Assembly (NCBI GenBank): GCA_021166815.1
Contig: JAJPEO010000252.1
Coordinates: 1-10,019 of the forward strand
Reading direction: 5' to 3'
DNA: 10,019 bases
Origin: Nocardioides sp.
GTDB taxonomy: Bacteria > Actinomycetota > Actinomycetes > Propionibacteriales > Nocardioidaceae
A program made the translations under genes and the position numbers. The notes under the pieces are model-generated. The model was not told the origin of the DNA, made no database searches, and saw only the letters and a program-made list of their open reading frames with translations. The first letter of the stretch is position 1. The number at the start of each line of letters is the position of its first letter. Shown piece after piece: positions 1 through 7,297 of this stretch.

Positions 1-801
1 CACCGAGGCGGGGTCGATGTCGCCGTTGACGTCGGAGTCGTTGGCCAGCACGTTGATCGAGGCGGCCTGGTTGGCGCCCACCGAGGCGCTGTCGTCGCCG
101 GCGACCGGAGCGGCAGCCGGGGTGACCACGCTGGTGGTGGCGAACGGAGCCGCGGTGGTCCACGACGCGGTGTTGGCCGCGGTGTCGACGGTGCCGGGGC
201 TGCAGCGGAACTTCACGGTGAAGCCGAGGTTGGCGTCGATCTGCAGGCCGCCACCACCCGAGGCGTTGCTGATCGGCACGCTGGCCTCACGGATCTCGAC
301 GTTGCCGCCGCCGTTGGACGTCCAGGCCATGTCGGCGAAGCTCACCGTCGTGGAGACGGCGTCGGCCGTCTCGTCGCCGGTGCCGGGGTTGCCGTCCGGG
401 TCGCTGATGTTGATCGGACCGAGGGTGGCGTTGACGAGGGTGGTCTCCTGCTGGCCCTCGACGGTGTTGCTGCCGGCGAGGACAGCCTTGATCTTGCCGG
501 TCACGGAGCCGCCGTTCTGCACCAGACCGAGGTTGTAGCCGGTGACGAAGACGGCGCCGGGCATGGTGATGGTGGCACCCAGGCCCGTCACGTTGACGGT
601 GTCGCCGGGCCCGACGGACGCGGGCACGTTGGCGGTGAAGTCGGCCGCGACCGGCGCGATGGCGGCCGTGGCGCTGTTGTAGCAGGCGTTGCCGGTCGGA
701 GCCGCGTAGGCGCCCGAGGTCGGCAGCGCGGCAAGGCCGGCGCTACCGGCCAGAGCCGCAAGCGCGTAGAAGCTACGCGAGCGGCGGGTGAATCCGAGCA
801 T
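1..801 (-). CDS. Secreted surface protein, N-terminal part, with Ig-like/cadherin-like repeat (partial)
   Basis: This reading frame starts at ATG 801-799 and stays open to the window edge: 267 codons, with the C-terminus missing. A strong Shine-Dalgarno (GGGAGGGA on the minus strand, 806-813) lies about 5 nt upstream and fixes the start. Residues 1-33 look like a signal peptide: a basic N-terminus, an Ala/Leu-rich core, and a likely cleavage site after AYA. The mature part begins with a beta-rich, Gly/Thr/Asn-rich domain (about 35-210). Two cysteines, C40 and C200, bracket it and could form a disulfide. From about 232 the pattern AGDDSASVGANQ then INVLANDSD fits the start of a cadherin-like/VCBS-type Ig domain (Big_17-like), usually tandem in adhesins and other surface proteins. 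I do not recognise the first domain; secreted actinobacterial domains of unknown function such as DUF6801 are a guess. The role is probably cell-surface structure or adhesion, inferred only from architecture. Confidence 0.8.
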   Translation of the reverse strand, partial: MLGFTRRSRSFYALAALAGSAGLAALPTSGAYAAPTGNACYNSATAAIAPVAADFTANVPASVGPGDTVNVTGLGATITMPGAVFVTGYNLGLVQNGGSVTGKIKAVLAGSNTVEGQQETTLVNATLGPINISDPDGNPGTGDETADAVSTTVSFADMAWTSNGGGNVEIREASVPISNASGGGGLQIDANLGFTVKFRCSPGTVDTAANTASWTTAAPFATTSVVTPAAAPVAGDDSASVGANQAASINVLANDSDVNGDIDPASV

Positions 802-806
802 GGTTT

Positions 807-906
807 CCCTCCCATGGAATCGGCCTGCACGACGAGGTAGACCTTCCCTCTTCAGGCCAGCGGGAGGCAGGGCGCTCGTCGTACGGCCCTCCCAAGCCGA
901 CGAGCG
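807..906 (-). promoter_or_regulatory. Structured 5' leader of the surface-protein gene
   Basis: Within the 240-bp gap upstream of the surface protein, an 8-bp perfect inverted repeat (CGCTCGTC at 873-880, GACGAGCG at 899-906) forms a hairpin with an 18-nt apical part. On the minus strand GGGAGG occurs three times: in the SD (808-813), in that hairpin's loop (888-893) and further upstream (921-926). The complement CCTCCC occurs once between them (862-867). The SD could therefore be paired with 862-867, or freed when 862-867 pairs with an upstream GGGAGG. No known riboswitch consensus was recognised; I checked by eye for the c-di-GMP-I and cobalamin cores. A regulatory role is inference. Confidence 0.3.
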
Positions 907-997
907 TCCCCGAACTGCACCCTCCCGAGGGGTGAGGCTCGCACCAGTGGTACTGACCAGTCATCATCGGTTTTGGGTACGCGCTCGGGTACGCCAG

Positions 998-1023
998 CGT
1001 GTATGCACCCTGTGCGGTACACG
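998..1023 (-). terminator. Possible hutU terminator hairpin
   Basis: Beginning 21 nt beyond the hutU stop, a nested inverted repeat is visible: CGTGTA (998-1003) pairs with TACACG (1018-1023), and inside it GCAC (1005-1008) pairs with GTGC (1012-1015) around a CCT loop. No T-tract follows, as is common for actinobacterial terminators. It could instead be an operator for the surface-protein gene. Just beyond it, GGGTACG is directly repeated at 975-981 and 987-993. No clear -10/-35 pair for the surface-protein gene was seen. Confidence 0.3.
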
Positions 1024-1043
1024 GCTCTCGGAAACGTCCGCGG

Positions 1044-2747
1044 TCAGCCCTCCGACGCGTGCACCTCACGCATCGGGACGCGTACGCCACGCTCCTCGGC
1101 GACCTCCACGGCCCGCTCGTAGCCCGCGTCGACGTGGCGGATGACGCCCATCCCGGGGTCGTTGGTGAGCACCCGCTCGATCTTCTGCGCCGCCAGGTCG
1201 GTGCCGTCGGCGACGGTCACCTGGCCGGCGTGCAGCGACCGCCCGATCCCGACCCCGCCGCCGTGGTGAAACGACACCCAGGTCGCTCCCGAGGCGGTGT
1301 TGACCAGCGCGTTGAGGATCGCCCAGTCGGCGATCGCGTCGGAGCCGTCGAGCATCGCCTCGGTCTCGCGGTAGGGCGAGGCGACGCTGCCGCAGTCGAG
1401 GTGGTCGCGCCCGATCACGATGGGCGCCCGGAGCTCTCCCGAGGCGACCATCTCGTTGAACCGCAGCCCCGCCCGGTGGCGCTCGCCGTACCCGAGCCAG
1501 CAGATGCGCGCGGGCAGGCCCTGGTACTGCACCCGTTCGGCGGCCATGTCGAGCCACTTGTGCAGGCGGGCGTACGCCGGCTTCTCGTGGGCCGGGAACA
1601 GCTCCTTGATCGCGCGGTCGGTCGCGGCGATGTCGGCAGGGTCGCCGGACAGCGCCGCCCACCGGAAGGGGCCCTTGCCCTCGCAGAACAGGGGCCGGAT
1701 GTAGGCCGGCACGAACCCGGGGAACTCGAACGCCCGGTCGTAGCCGCCCTTGCGGGCCTCGTCGCGGATCGAGTTGCCGTAGTCGAACACCTCGGCGCCG
1801 GCGTCCTGCAGCTCGACCATCGCGCGCACGTGCCGGGCCATCGACTCCTGGGCCCGCTTGGTGAAGCCCGCCGGGTCCTCGGTGCGCTCGCGCTCCCAGT
1901 CCTCGACCGCGACCCCGGACGGCAGGTAGAAGAGCGGGTCGTGGGCCGACGTCTGGTCGGTGACCACGTCGATGCGCACCTCGCCCGCCACGTGACGCTC
2001 GAGCAGCTCGGGCAGGACGTCGGCCGCGTTGCCGAGCAGGCCGATCGAGAGCGGGCGGCGGGCGTCGCGAGCCTCGATCGCGAGCTCGACGGCGTGGTCG
2101 AGGTCGCGGGCCTGGGTGTCCAGGTAGCGGGTCTCCAGGCGCCGGTCGATGCGGTGCTGGTCGACCTCGACGCAGATGACCACGCCGTCGTTCATCGTGA
2201 CGGCCAGGGGCTGGGCGCCGCCCATGCCGCCCAGGCCGGAGGTGACCGTGATGGTGCCGGCGAGGGTGCCGTCGAACCTCTTGTCGGCGACCGCGGCGAA
2301 GGTCTCGAAGGTGCCCTGGAGGATGCCCTGGGTGCCGATGTAGATCCACGACCCCGCGGTCATCTGGCCGTACATCGTCAGCCCGAGCTCCTCCAGGCGA
2401 CGGAACTCCTCCCAGTTGGCCCAGTCGCCCACGAGGTTGGAGTTGGCGATCAGCACGCGCGGCGCCCACTCGTGGGTGCGCATGACGCCCACCGGCTTGC
2501 CCGACTGCACCAGGAGCGTCTCGTCGTCCCCGAGGTCGCGCAGGCTCGCGAGGATGGCGTCGTACGCCTCCCAGCTGCGGGCCGCGCGCCCGGTGCCGCC
2601 GTAGACGACGAGGTCCTCGGGGCGCTCGGCGTTGTCGGGGTCGAGGTTGTTCATGAGCATCCGCAGCGGGGCCTCGGTCTGCCACGAGCGGGCGGACAGC
2701 TCGGTGCCGGTCGGCGCGTGGATCGGGAGGCGCGGGTTGTCGGTCAT
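1044..2747 (-). CDS. hutU: Urocanate hydratase (urocanase)
   Basis: This cytoplasmic NAD+-dependent enzyme converts urocanate to 4-imidazolone-5-propionate, the second step of histidine degradation. The 567-residue product has the usual family length of about 550-570 and aligns by eye along its whole length. Hallmarks are [12 protein letters not shown] (49-60), the Gly-rich [12 protein letters not shown] (171-182), the Rossmann-like NAD+ segment around 230-280, the active-site Cys in [10 protein letters not shown] (C416, equivalent to C410 of the Pseudomonas enzyme), and conserved C-terminal blocks [14 protein letters not shown] (445-458) and [11 protein letters not shown] (492-502). The start at MTDN is chosen because homology begins there and an upstream in-frame Met (codon ending at 2867) would add 40 residues of non-conserved, palindrome-containing sequence. 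No strong SD precedes it. An 18-bp palindrome lies 54 bp upstream, identical in sequence and spacing to that of hutH, so the two genes are probably co-regulated though not in one operon. Function is near certain. Confidence 0.97.
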   Translation of the reverse strand: MTDNPRLPIHAPTGTELSARSWQTEAPLRMLMNNLDPDNAERPEDLVVYGGTGRAARSWEAYDAILASLRDLGDDETLLVQSGKPVGVMRTHEWAPRVLIANSNLVGDWANWEEFRRLEELGLTMYGQMTAGSWIYIGTQGILQGTFETFAAVADKRFDGTLAGTITVTSGLGGMGGAQPLAVTMNDGVVICVEVDQHRIDRRLETRYLDTQARDLDHAVELAIEARDARRPLSIGLLGNAADVLPELLERHVAGEVRIDVVTDQTSAHDPLFYLPSGVAVEDWERERTEDPAGFTKRAQESMARHVRAMVELQDAGAEVFDYGNSIRDEARKGGYDRAFEFPGFVPAYIRPLFCEGKGPFRWAALSGDPADIAATDRAIKELFPAHEKPAYARLHKWLDMAAERVQYQGLPARICWLGYGERHRAGLRFNEMVASGELRAPIVIGRDHLDCGSVASPYRETEAMLDGSDAIADWAILNALVNTASGATWVSFHHGGGVGIGRSLHAGQVTVADGTDLAAQKIERVLTNDPGMGVIRHVDAGYERAVEVAEERGVRVPMREVHASEG

Positions 2748-2801
2748 GGGTCCATCGAACGCCTCGTACGCGGTCCCCGCCAGCCCCGCCGGCCCGCCTG
2801 A

Positions 2802-2819
2802 CGTCTCGGATCCGAGACG
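2802..2819 (-). promoter_or_regulatory. Palindromic operator upstream of hutU
   Basis: CGTCTCGGATCCGAGACG is a perfect 18-bp palindrome with no central gap, ending 54 bp before the hutU start codon. The same 18 bp occur at the same distance from hutH (7277-7294) and nowhere else that I found in the window. A shared hut regulator binding site is the simplest reading. The Corynebacterium IclR-type HutR motif, as I recall it, has the same TCT...AGA ends, which fits the IclR gene at 8180. No convincing -35/-10 pair could be assigned around it. Confidence 0.75.
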
Positions 2820-2834
2820 AGGTCGTCCCTCCTC

Positions 2835-2867
2835 TTGTTTGAGCAAACGTTTTGAGCATATGCTCAA
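2835..2867 (+). promoter_or_regulatory. Promoter and TetR-type operator of the 2871-5661 operon
   Basis: TTGAGCATATGCTCAA (2852-2867) is a perfect 16-bp palindrome ending 3 nt before the ATG at 2871. A copy of its half-site, TTTGAGCA, also lies 13 bp upstream (2838-2845 against 2851-2858), within the weaker palindrome GTTTG-AG-CAAAC (2837-2848). A candidate promoter is TTGTTT (2835-2840), an 18-nt spacer and TATGCT (2859-2864). The palindrome would then cover the -10 box and the mRNA would be nearly leaderless. The operon's last gene encodes a TetR regulator, so autorepression through this site is likely. The binding partner is inferred. Confidence 0.6.
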
Positions 2868-2870
2868 GCC

Positions 2871-3725
2871 ATGGAGTCCCCACCGGTCCGTACGCGACTG
2901 CTCGCCATGCTGGTCGTCGTCGTCCCCGTCGCGTTCGCGGCCACGCTGCTCGCCACGGCGATCGGCCGCCTCGACACCGCGCTGTTCTTCGTCGGCGTCC
3001 CGTGCCTGCTGGCCCTGGTCATCGGGCTCCTGCCGGGCGAGACGAGCTCGGCGGTCCTCTTCCAGGTCATCACGATCGTCCTGCTACTGATCTCCGCGTT
3101 CCTGCACGAGGGCGCCCTGTGCGTGCTGCTCGTGAGCCCGCTCGTCTACGGCGTCGCGTTCGCCGCCCTCGGGATCACCAAGCTCGTCGAGCGACGCTCC
3201 CAGCGGTACGGCGTCGGCCTGCTGTTCGCGCTGGTCGCGCTCGAGGGGCTGACCCCCGGCCTGCGCATCAGCCCCGAGCACGAGGTCACCGCCGGCCGTG
3301 TCGTGGCCGCGGAGTGCGTCGACTTCGAGCGCGCCCTCGAGCGCGGCCCGCGGATCGACCCGGAGGCAGACCGCGGCTGGCTGCTCCGGCTCGCGCAGTA
3401 CCCCACCCCGACCAGCGCCACCGGCGCCGGCCTCGAGCCCGGCGACACCTGGGAGCTGGGCATGCCCGCCGGCAGCGTGAGCACCGAGGTCGTCTCCCGC
3501 GGCCCGGGGCGCATCGAGTTCGACGTCACCGCCGACGGCGCGCGCACCACGCGCTGGGTCACGCTCGAGCGCGGCGTGCTCACCTGGCAGCAGACCGAGC
3601 AGGGCTGTCGCGCCGAAGTGCGGATCGACTTCGTGCGCGACCTGGACCCGGCGTTCTGGTTCGGTCCGCTGAGCGAGGTCTTCATGACCGCCGGCGCCGA
3701 CGCCTTCCTCGCCAGCCTCGACTGA
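2871..3725 (+). CDS. Membrane protein with C-terminal START/SRPBCC-like domain
   Basis: The 284-residue protein has two parts. Residues 8 to about 127 contain four or five hydrophobic helices (roughly 8-30, 35-53, 60-77, 79-101 and 112-126). Residues 135-284 are soluble and look like a helix-grip (SRPBCC, polyketide cyclase/lipid-transport-like) domain: an N-terminal [11 protein letters not shown] helix, [11 protein letters not shown], strands around [18 protein letters not shown] and [11 protein letters not shown], and a long C-terminal helix after [10 protein letters not shown]. Such domains bind hydrophobic ligands, but no catalytic residue or ligand can be named here. The ATG sits 3 nt after an operator-like palindrome, suggesting a leaderless message; no SD is present. 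It is first in a three-gene operon, 8 nt upstream of a membrane methyltransferase, so a lipid-related job is plausible. The longer frame from 2852 that crosses this gene is a shadow. Confidence 0.8.
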   Translation: MESPPVRTRLLAMLVVVVPVAFAATLLATAIGRLDTALFFVGVPCLLALVIGLLPGETSSAVLFQVITIVLLLISAFLHEGALCVLLVSPLVYGVAFAALGITKLVERRSQRYGVGLLFALVALEGLTPGLRISPEHEVTAGRVVAAECVDFERALERGPRIDPEADRGWLLRLAQYPTPTSATGAGLEPGDTWELGMPAGSVSTEVVSRGPGRIEFDVTADGARTTRWVTLERGVLTWQQTEQGCRAEVRIDFVRDLDPAFWFGPLSEVFMTAGADAFLASLD

Positions 3726-3733
3726 GGCCCTCG

Positions 3734-5044
3734 ATGGACAGCGCGGACCTCGCCCGCAACCTCGTCCTCGCCTGGGCACTGGCCCTGGTGGTCGTGGCCG
3801 CCGGCGTACGCCATGCCCGCACGGGTGACCTCCTCCCCCGCACGCCTGCGGCGTTCCTGGCCGCGCTGTGGGTGTGGGTCGCCATCCACGCGGTGGAGGC
3901 CACGACCTCGTGGTGGACGTGGGCATCCGCGCCGGTGGCCCTGTTCGACGTGCCCGCGGAGGTCTCGCTGGGCTGGGCGCTGCTGTGGGGCGTGCTGCCC
4001 GTTCTGGTCGGCGGTCCGCGGGCCGCCTGGCTGGTGGGCCTCGCGTGGTTGGACCTGGTGGCGATGCGAGCCGCCGACCCGCTCGTGGGCCTCGGCCCGG
4101 ACTGGCTCCTGGGCGAGGCGCTGCTGCTGGTGGTGGGCCTGGTGCCGGCCCTGCTCCTGGGCCGGGCCACCCACGAGCGACGCTGGCTGACGCTGCGGGT
4201 CGTCCTGCAGGGTGTGCTGTTCACGGCGATGTTCGGCTGGCTCGTCCCGAGCGTCGCTCTCGCCCGCGACGGCCTCACGTGGTCTGCCCTGGTCGACCAC
4301 TCCTACCCCGTGCGCTCGCTGCTGCTGACGGCGGCCGTGGTCGTCGGGGTGCCCGGCCTCGCGGCGGTGGCGGACCTGGCCCGGGCCGGCGGGACGCCGT
4401 ACCCGTGGGACCCGCCGACGAGACTGGTCACCACCGGGCCGTACGCCTACGTCAGCAACCCCATGCAGATGGCCATCGCCGGACTGATGGTCGTGCTGAC
4501 CATCGCGTCGGGCTCGGTGACGCTGGCAGCGTGCACCGCGTTCTCGATCGCGTTCTCGGTGGTGCTCGCGGAGCGCCACGAGCGGGAGTCGCTGAGCCGC
4601 CGGTGGCCGGAGTACGCCGACTACCGCCGCCACGTGCACGCGTGGTGGCCGCGGTGGCGGCCGTGGGTGCCGGAGCCGGCGACCCTGTGGGTCAGCCGTA
4701 CGTGCGGCCTGTGCGCCGCGACCGGCGACGTCGTCGAGGCGATGGAGCCGACGGGGCTGACGCTGCGCGCTGCCGAGGCCGCGCCCACCGGCCTGACCCG
4801 CATGCGCTGGGAGAGCGGCGCCGACCACAGCGACGGGGTCGCGGCCTTCGCCCGGGCGCTGGAGCAGACCACCCTGCCCCGGGCCTGGCTCGGGTGGTGG
4901 ATGCGGCTGCCGTTGGTGGCGCCGTGGCTGCAGCGCGTGGCGGACGCGTGCGGCCTGGGTCCTCGTACGATTCCCTCGACCGCCGGGCCGACCCCCGGAC
5001 CGACCCGACCCCACCCGTCGACGACCCAGCGAGTGCAGCCGTGA
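3734..5044 (+). CDS. ICMT/PEMT-like membrane methyltransferase fused to a CxxC (DCC-like) domain
   Basis: The 436-residue protein starts at ATG 3734, 8 nt after the previous stop. Residues 10-280 hold about eight hydrophobic segments. The region 222-305 matches the isoprenylcysteine/phospholipid methyltransferase signature: PYPWDPPTRLVTTGPYAYVSN (222-242, PP...GPYAYVSNPM), then ER-HERE (280-285) and WPEYADYRRHV (291-301), the motifs that bind S-adenosylmethionine in this family. Residues 315-408 form a second module with C324-G-L-C327 after a hydrophobic strand, then HSDGVAAFARALEQT and a tail ending LQRVADACG. This resembles the DCC/DUF393 thiol-oxidoreductase family in layout (CxxC, DG...A, final helix) but is divergent. 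A Pro/Thr-rich tail follows (412-436). The substrate is unknown; a membrane lipid or prenyl group is an inference. Its stop overlaps the TetR start (GTGA), implying translational coupling. The methyltransferase call is firm, the DCC call tentative. Confidence 0.8.
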   Translation: MDSADLARNLVLAWALALVVVAAGVRHARTGDLLPRTPAAFLAALWVWVAIHAVEATTSWWTWASAPVALFDVPAEVSLGWALLWGVLPVLVGGPRAAWLVGLAWLDLVAMRAADPLVGLGPDWLLGEALLLVVGLVPALLLGRATHERRWLTLRVVLQGVLFTAMFGWLVPSVALARDGLTWSALVDHSYPVRSLLLTAAVVVGVPGLAAVADLARAGGTPYPWDPPTRLVTTGPYAYVSNPMQMAIAGLMVVLTIASGSVTLAACTAFSIAFSVVLAERHERESLSRRWPEYADYRRHVHAWWPRWRPWVPEPATLWVSRTCGLCAATGDVVEAMEPTGLTLRAAEAAPTGLTRMRWESGADHSDGVAAFARALEQTTLPRAWLGWWMRLPLVAPWLQRVADACGLGPRTIPSTAGPTPGPTRPHPSTTQRVQP

Positions 5045-5661
5045 GCAGCGAAGAGACCCGGACCGCGTTGATGGACGCGGCCGTGCGCCTGACCTCGACC
5101 GCGGGCACCAAGGCGCTCACCGCGCGCGGCATCGCGGGCGAGGCGGGGGTCAACCAGGCGCTCGTCTACTACCACTTCCAGGGGGTCGACGGGCTGCTAC
5201 GCGAGGCCTACGAGCGGGCGACGCTGGCGATGATCGCGGACTTCGCGGCCGACCTCGAGGGGGTCGCGAGCTTCGAGGAGCTCTACGCCGTGGGAGCGCG
5301 GCTCGCCGAGCGGGCCGCGAGCGACGGGAGCGCCGCCCTGCTGAGCCACCTCGTCGCCGCCGCCCACCACGACGAGCAGATGGCGTCCATGCTCGGCACG
5401 AGCATGGACCACTGGAAGGCGGCGGTCGCGGGGGCGGTCCGCCGCATCCTCGAGGGTCGCGGCATGGCCGGGGCGGTCGACGTCGACGGGCTGACCAACT
5501 CCCTGACCGCGTCGACCGTGGGGATGGTGACCCTCGGCGCGGTCCCCGGGCAGCCGCTCGGCGACCCGCTCAAGGCGGTCGGCGCCCTGCCGCCCCTGCT
5601 CGACCGGGTGCTCCGCCTCGTGCCCGCACCCTTGGCGCGGCGCATCTTCGGTCGGGGCTGA
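5041..5661 (+). CDS. TetR/AcrR-family transcriptional regulator
   Basis: The GTG start overlaps the preceding stop (GTGA), making this the third gene of the operon. The 206-residue product has the usual TetR length. The N-terminal helix-turn-helix is clear: ALTARGIAGEAGVNQALVYY followed by HF (about 25-46), the family's most conserved stretch. The C-terminal helical domain (about 55-206) should bind an effector and mediate dimerisation; it is not specific enough by eye to name the ligand. The perfect palindrome over the operon's promoter (2852-2867) is its most likely operator, giving autoregulation of the membrane-protein and methyltransferase genes. Direct control of the flanking hut genes is possible but less likely, because they carry a different palindrome. 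Confidence 0.92.
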   Translation: MSSEETRTALMDAAVRLTSTAGTKALTARGIAGEAGVNQALVYYHFQGVDGLLREAYERATLAMIADFAADLEGVASFEELYAVGARLAERAASDGSAALLSHLVAAAHHDEQMASMLGTSMDHWKAAVAGAVRRILEGRGMAGAVDVDGLTNSLTASTVGMVTLGAVPGQPLGDPLKAVGALPPLLDRVLRLVPAPLARRIFGRG

Positions 5662-5672
5662 GCAGCGCTCAG
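5658..5672. terminator. Small hairpin spanning both convergent stop codons
   Basis: CTGAGC (5658-5663) and GCTCAG (5667-5672) are perfect inverted repeats around a 3-nt loop. The TetR TGA (5659-5661) lies in one arm and the hutH stop (5669-5671) in the other, with only 7 bp between the two genes. It may act as a minimal bidirectional terminator. There is no T-tract on either side, and the stem is short. Confidence 0.35.
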
Positions 5673-7222
5673 GCGAGGTCGCCGACGACGCCCTGCGCCG
5701 CGGCGAGCACCGCGCCCGAGCGGACCTGCTCGACGGCAGCCTCGATCTCGGGCGAGAGGTGCCGGTCCGGCCCCGGCCCGGCGACGCCCGCGGCACGCAG
5801 GGTCCGTACGACCGCTGCCGTCGCGGGGGACGGCTCGAGCGGGGCGCGCAGGTCCAGGGCGCGCGCCGCGGTGAGGACCTCGATGGCCACCACGCGGGAG
5901 AGCCCGTCGACGGCCCGGCGCAACTTGCGGGCCGCGCCCCATCCCATCGACACGTGGTCCTCCTGCATCGCGCTGGAGGGGATCGAGTCGACGCTCGCGG
6001 GCACCGCGAGCCGCTTGAGCTCGGAGACGATCGCCGCCTGGGTGTACTGCGCGATCATCAGGCCGGAGTCGACGCCTGGGTCGTCGGCGAGGAAGGGCGG
6101 CAGCCCGTGGTTGCGCGACTTGTCGAGGAAGCGGTCGGTGCGCCGCTCGCTGATGCTCGCCACGTCCGCGGCGACGATCGCCAGGAAGTCGAGGACGTAG
6201 GCGACGGGTGCCCCGTGGAAGTTGCCGTTGGACTCGACGCGTCCCTCGCCGTCCGGCCCGACCAGCACCACCGGGTTGTCGATCGCACTGGCCAGCTCAC
6301 GGCCGGCCACGACCGCGGCGTGCTCGACGGTGTCGCGGGCCGCCCCGTGGACCTGGGGGGAGCAGCGCAGGGAGTACGCGTCCTGGACGCGGTTGCAGTC
6401 CGGGCCACGGTGCGACGCGACGACGCCGGAATCGGCCAGCAGGGCCACCAGGTTGGCCGCGGAGAGCGCCTGCCCCGGGTGCGGCCGGATCGCCTGCAGC
6501 TCGGGGGCGAAGACCCGGTCGGTGCCCAGCTGGGCCTCGACGCTCATCGCAGCCGCGATGTCGGCGGTGCGCAGCAGCAGGCGCAGGTCGGCGATCGCCA
6601 TGACCAGCATGCCGAGCATCCCGTCGGTGCCGTTGATGAGGGCCAGCCCCTCCTTCTCCCGCAGCTCGACGGGCTCCCGCCCGGCCGCGGCGAGCGCCAC
6701 GGCCGCGGGGACCAGCTCACCCGCGGCGTCGCGCACCTCGCCCTCCCCCATCAGCGCCAGCGCGCAGTGGGCCAGCGGGGCCAGGTCGCCGGAGCAGCCC
6801 AGCGACCCGTGCTCCCGGACCACCGGCGTGATCTGGTGGGTCAGCAGCGCCGCCATCAGCTCGGCGGTCTCCCGACGGACGCCCGTACGGCCGGTGGCGA
6901 GGGTGGACAGGCGCAGCAGCATCAGGGCGCGTACGACCTCCCTCTCGACCTCGGGACCCGATCCCGCGGCGTGCGAGCGGACCAGAGAGCGCTGGAGCTG
7001 GGTGCGGCTCTCGGTGGGGATGTGCCGGGTGGCGAGCGCCCCGAACCCGGTGGAGACGCCGTACGACGGGGTGTCGGCCGACGCGAGGGTCTCGACGACG
7101 GCACGGGCGCGGTCGATGGCGTCGAGGGCCTCGTCGGTGAGCGTGACGCCGGCGCCCCCACGGGCCACGGCGAGGACGTCGTCGAAGGAGACCGGACCGA
7201 CTCCCACCTGGATGCTGCTCAT
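5669..7222 (-). CDS. hutH: Histidine ammonia-lyase (histidase)
   Basis: This cytoplasmic homotetrameric enzyme deaminates L-histidine to urocanate, the committed step of histidine degradation. The 517-residue product matches the family length. The active site is complete: YGVSTGFG (Y54), SHAAGSGP (H84), the MIO-forming segment HGSLGCSGDLAPL (C143-S144-G145), LINGTDGM (N197), DAYSLRCSPQ (Y283, R286), ESNGNFHG (F335) and QEDHVSMG (E421). The cofactor triad is Cys-Ser-Gly rather than Ala-Ser-Gly, a variant I recall from actinobacterial histidases, so it is not a defect. The start at MSSIQ is chosen because homology begins there; GAGGGG (7233-7238 on the plus strand) is a slightly distant SD. An out-of-frame ATG 8 nt upstream opens only a three-codon frame (ATGGCCGCATGA). 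The 18-bp hut palindrome lies 54 bp upstream. The gene is convergent with the TetR gene and separated from hutU by the inserted operon. Confidence 0.97.
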   Translation of the reverse strand: MSSIQVGVGPVSFDDVLAVARGGAGVTLTDEALDAIDRARAVVETLASADTPSYGVSTGFGALATRHIPTESRTQLQRSLVRSHAAGSGPEVEREVVRALMLLRLSTLATGRTGVRRETAELMAALLTHQITPVVREHGSLGCSGDLAPLAHCALALMGEGEVRDAAGELVPAAVALAAAGREPVELREKEGLALINGTDGMLGMLVMAIADLRLLLRTADIAAAMSVEAQLGTDRVFAPELQAIRPHPGQALSAANLVALLADSGVVASHRGPDCNRVQDAYSLRCSPQVHGAARDTVEHAAVVAGRELASAIDNPVVLVGPDGEGRVESNGNFHGAPVAYVLDFLAIVAADVASISERRTDRFLDKSRNHGLPPFLADDPGVDSGLMIAQYTQAAIVSELKRLAVPASVDSIPSSAMQEDHVSMGWGAARKLRRAVDGLSRVVAIEVLTAARALDLRAPLEPSPATAAVVRTLRAAGVAGPGPDRHLSPEIEAAVEQVRSGAVLAAAQGVVGDLA

Positions 7223-7276
7223 GCGGCCATGAAACCCCTCACGGCGTCGACGGCACCAGAGCGCGCGTCCGCGGGG

Positions 7277-7294
7277 CGTCTCGGATCCGAGACG
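7277..7294 (-). promoter_or_regulatory. Palindromic operator upstream of hutH
   Basis: CGTCTCGGATCCGAGACG, identical to the 18 bp at 2802-2819, ends 54 bp before the hutH start, exactly as at hutU. The sequences on either side of the two copies are otherwise unlike, so selection seems to hold the palindrome and its spacing. It sits in the 173-bp gap between hutH and the divergent small gene at 7396 and could affect both. Confidence 0.75.
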
Positions 7295-7297
7295 TTC

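Noticed and set aside
999..2801. Long open frames antisense to hutU, and similar frames antisense to hutH and the methyltransferase operon
   Set aside because: They arise from high GC in the third codon position of well-recognised genes; their translations are low-complexity Arg/Ala/Gly/Asp-rich and match no family.
2809..2814. BamHI site (GGATCC) in the palindromes as a cloning artefact
   Set aside because: The identity extends over 18 bp in both copies, with natural flanking sequence on each side.
2748..2867. Upstream start for hutU at 2867 (and for hutH at 7330)
   Set aside because: The extensions run through the palindromic operators and are not similar to the enzyme families.
2852..3733. 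N-terminal extension of the methyltransferase frame back to 2852
   Set aside because: It overlaps the membrane/START gene in another frame, is Arg/Pro-rich, and the membrane-domain homology begins at 3734.
5768..5810. hutH or hutU possibly inactive
   Set aside because: All active-site blocks are present in both and the frames are intact, so there is no sign of a pseudogene.
6787..6796. Cys-Ser-Gly in place of Ala-Ser-Gly at the MIO site of hutH as a novelty
   Set aside because: I recall the same Cys variant in Streptomyces and other actinobacterial histidases; it is compatible with cofactor formation.
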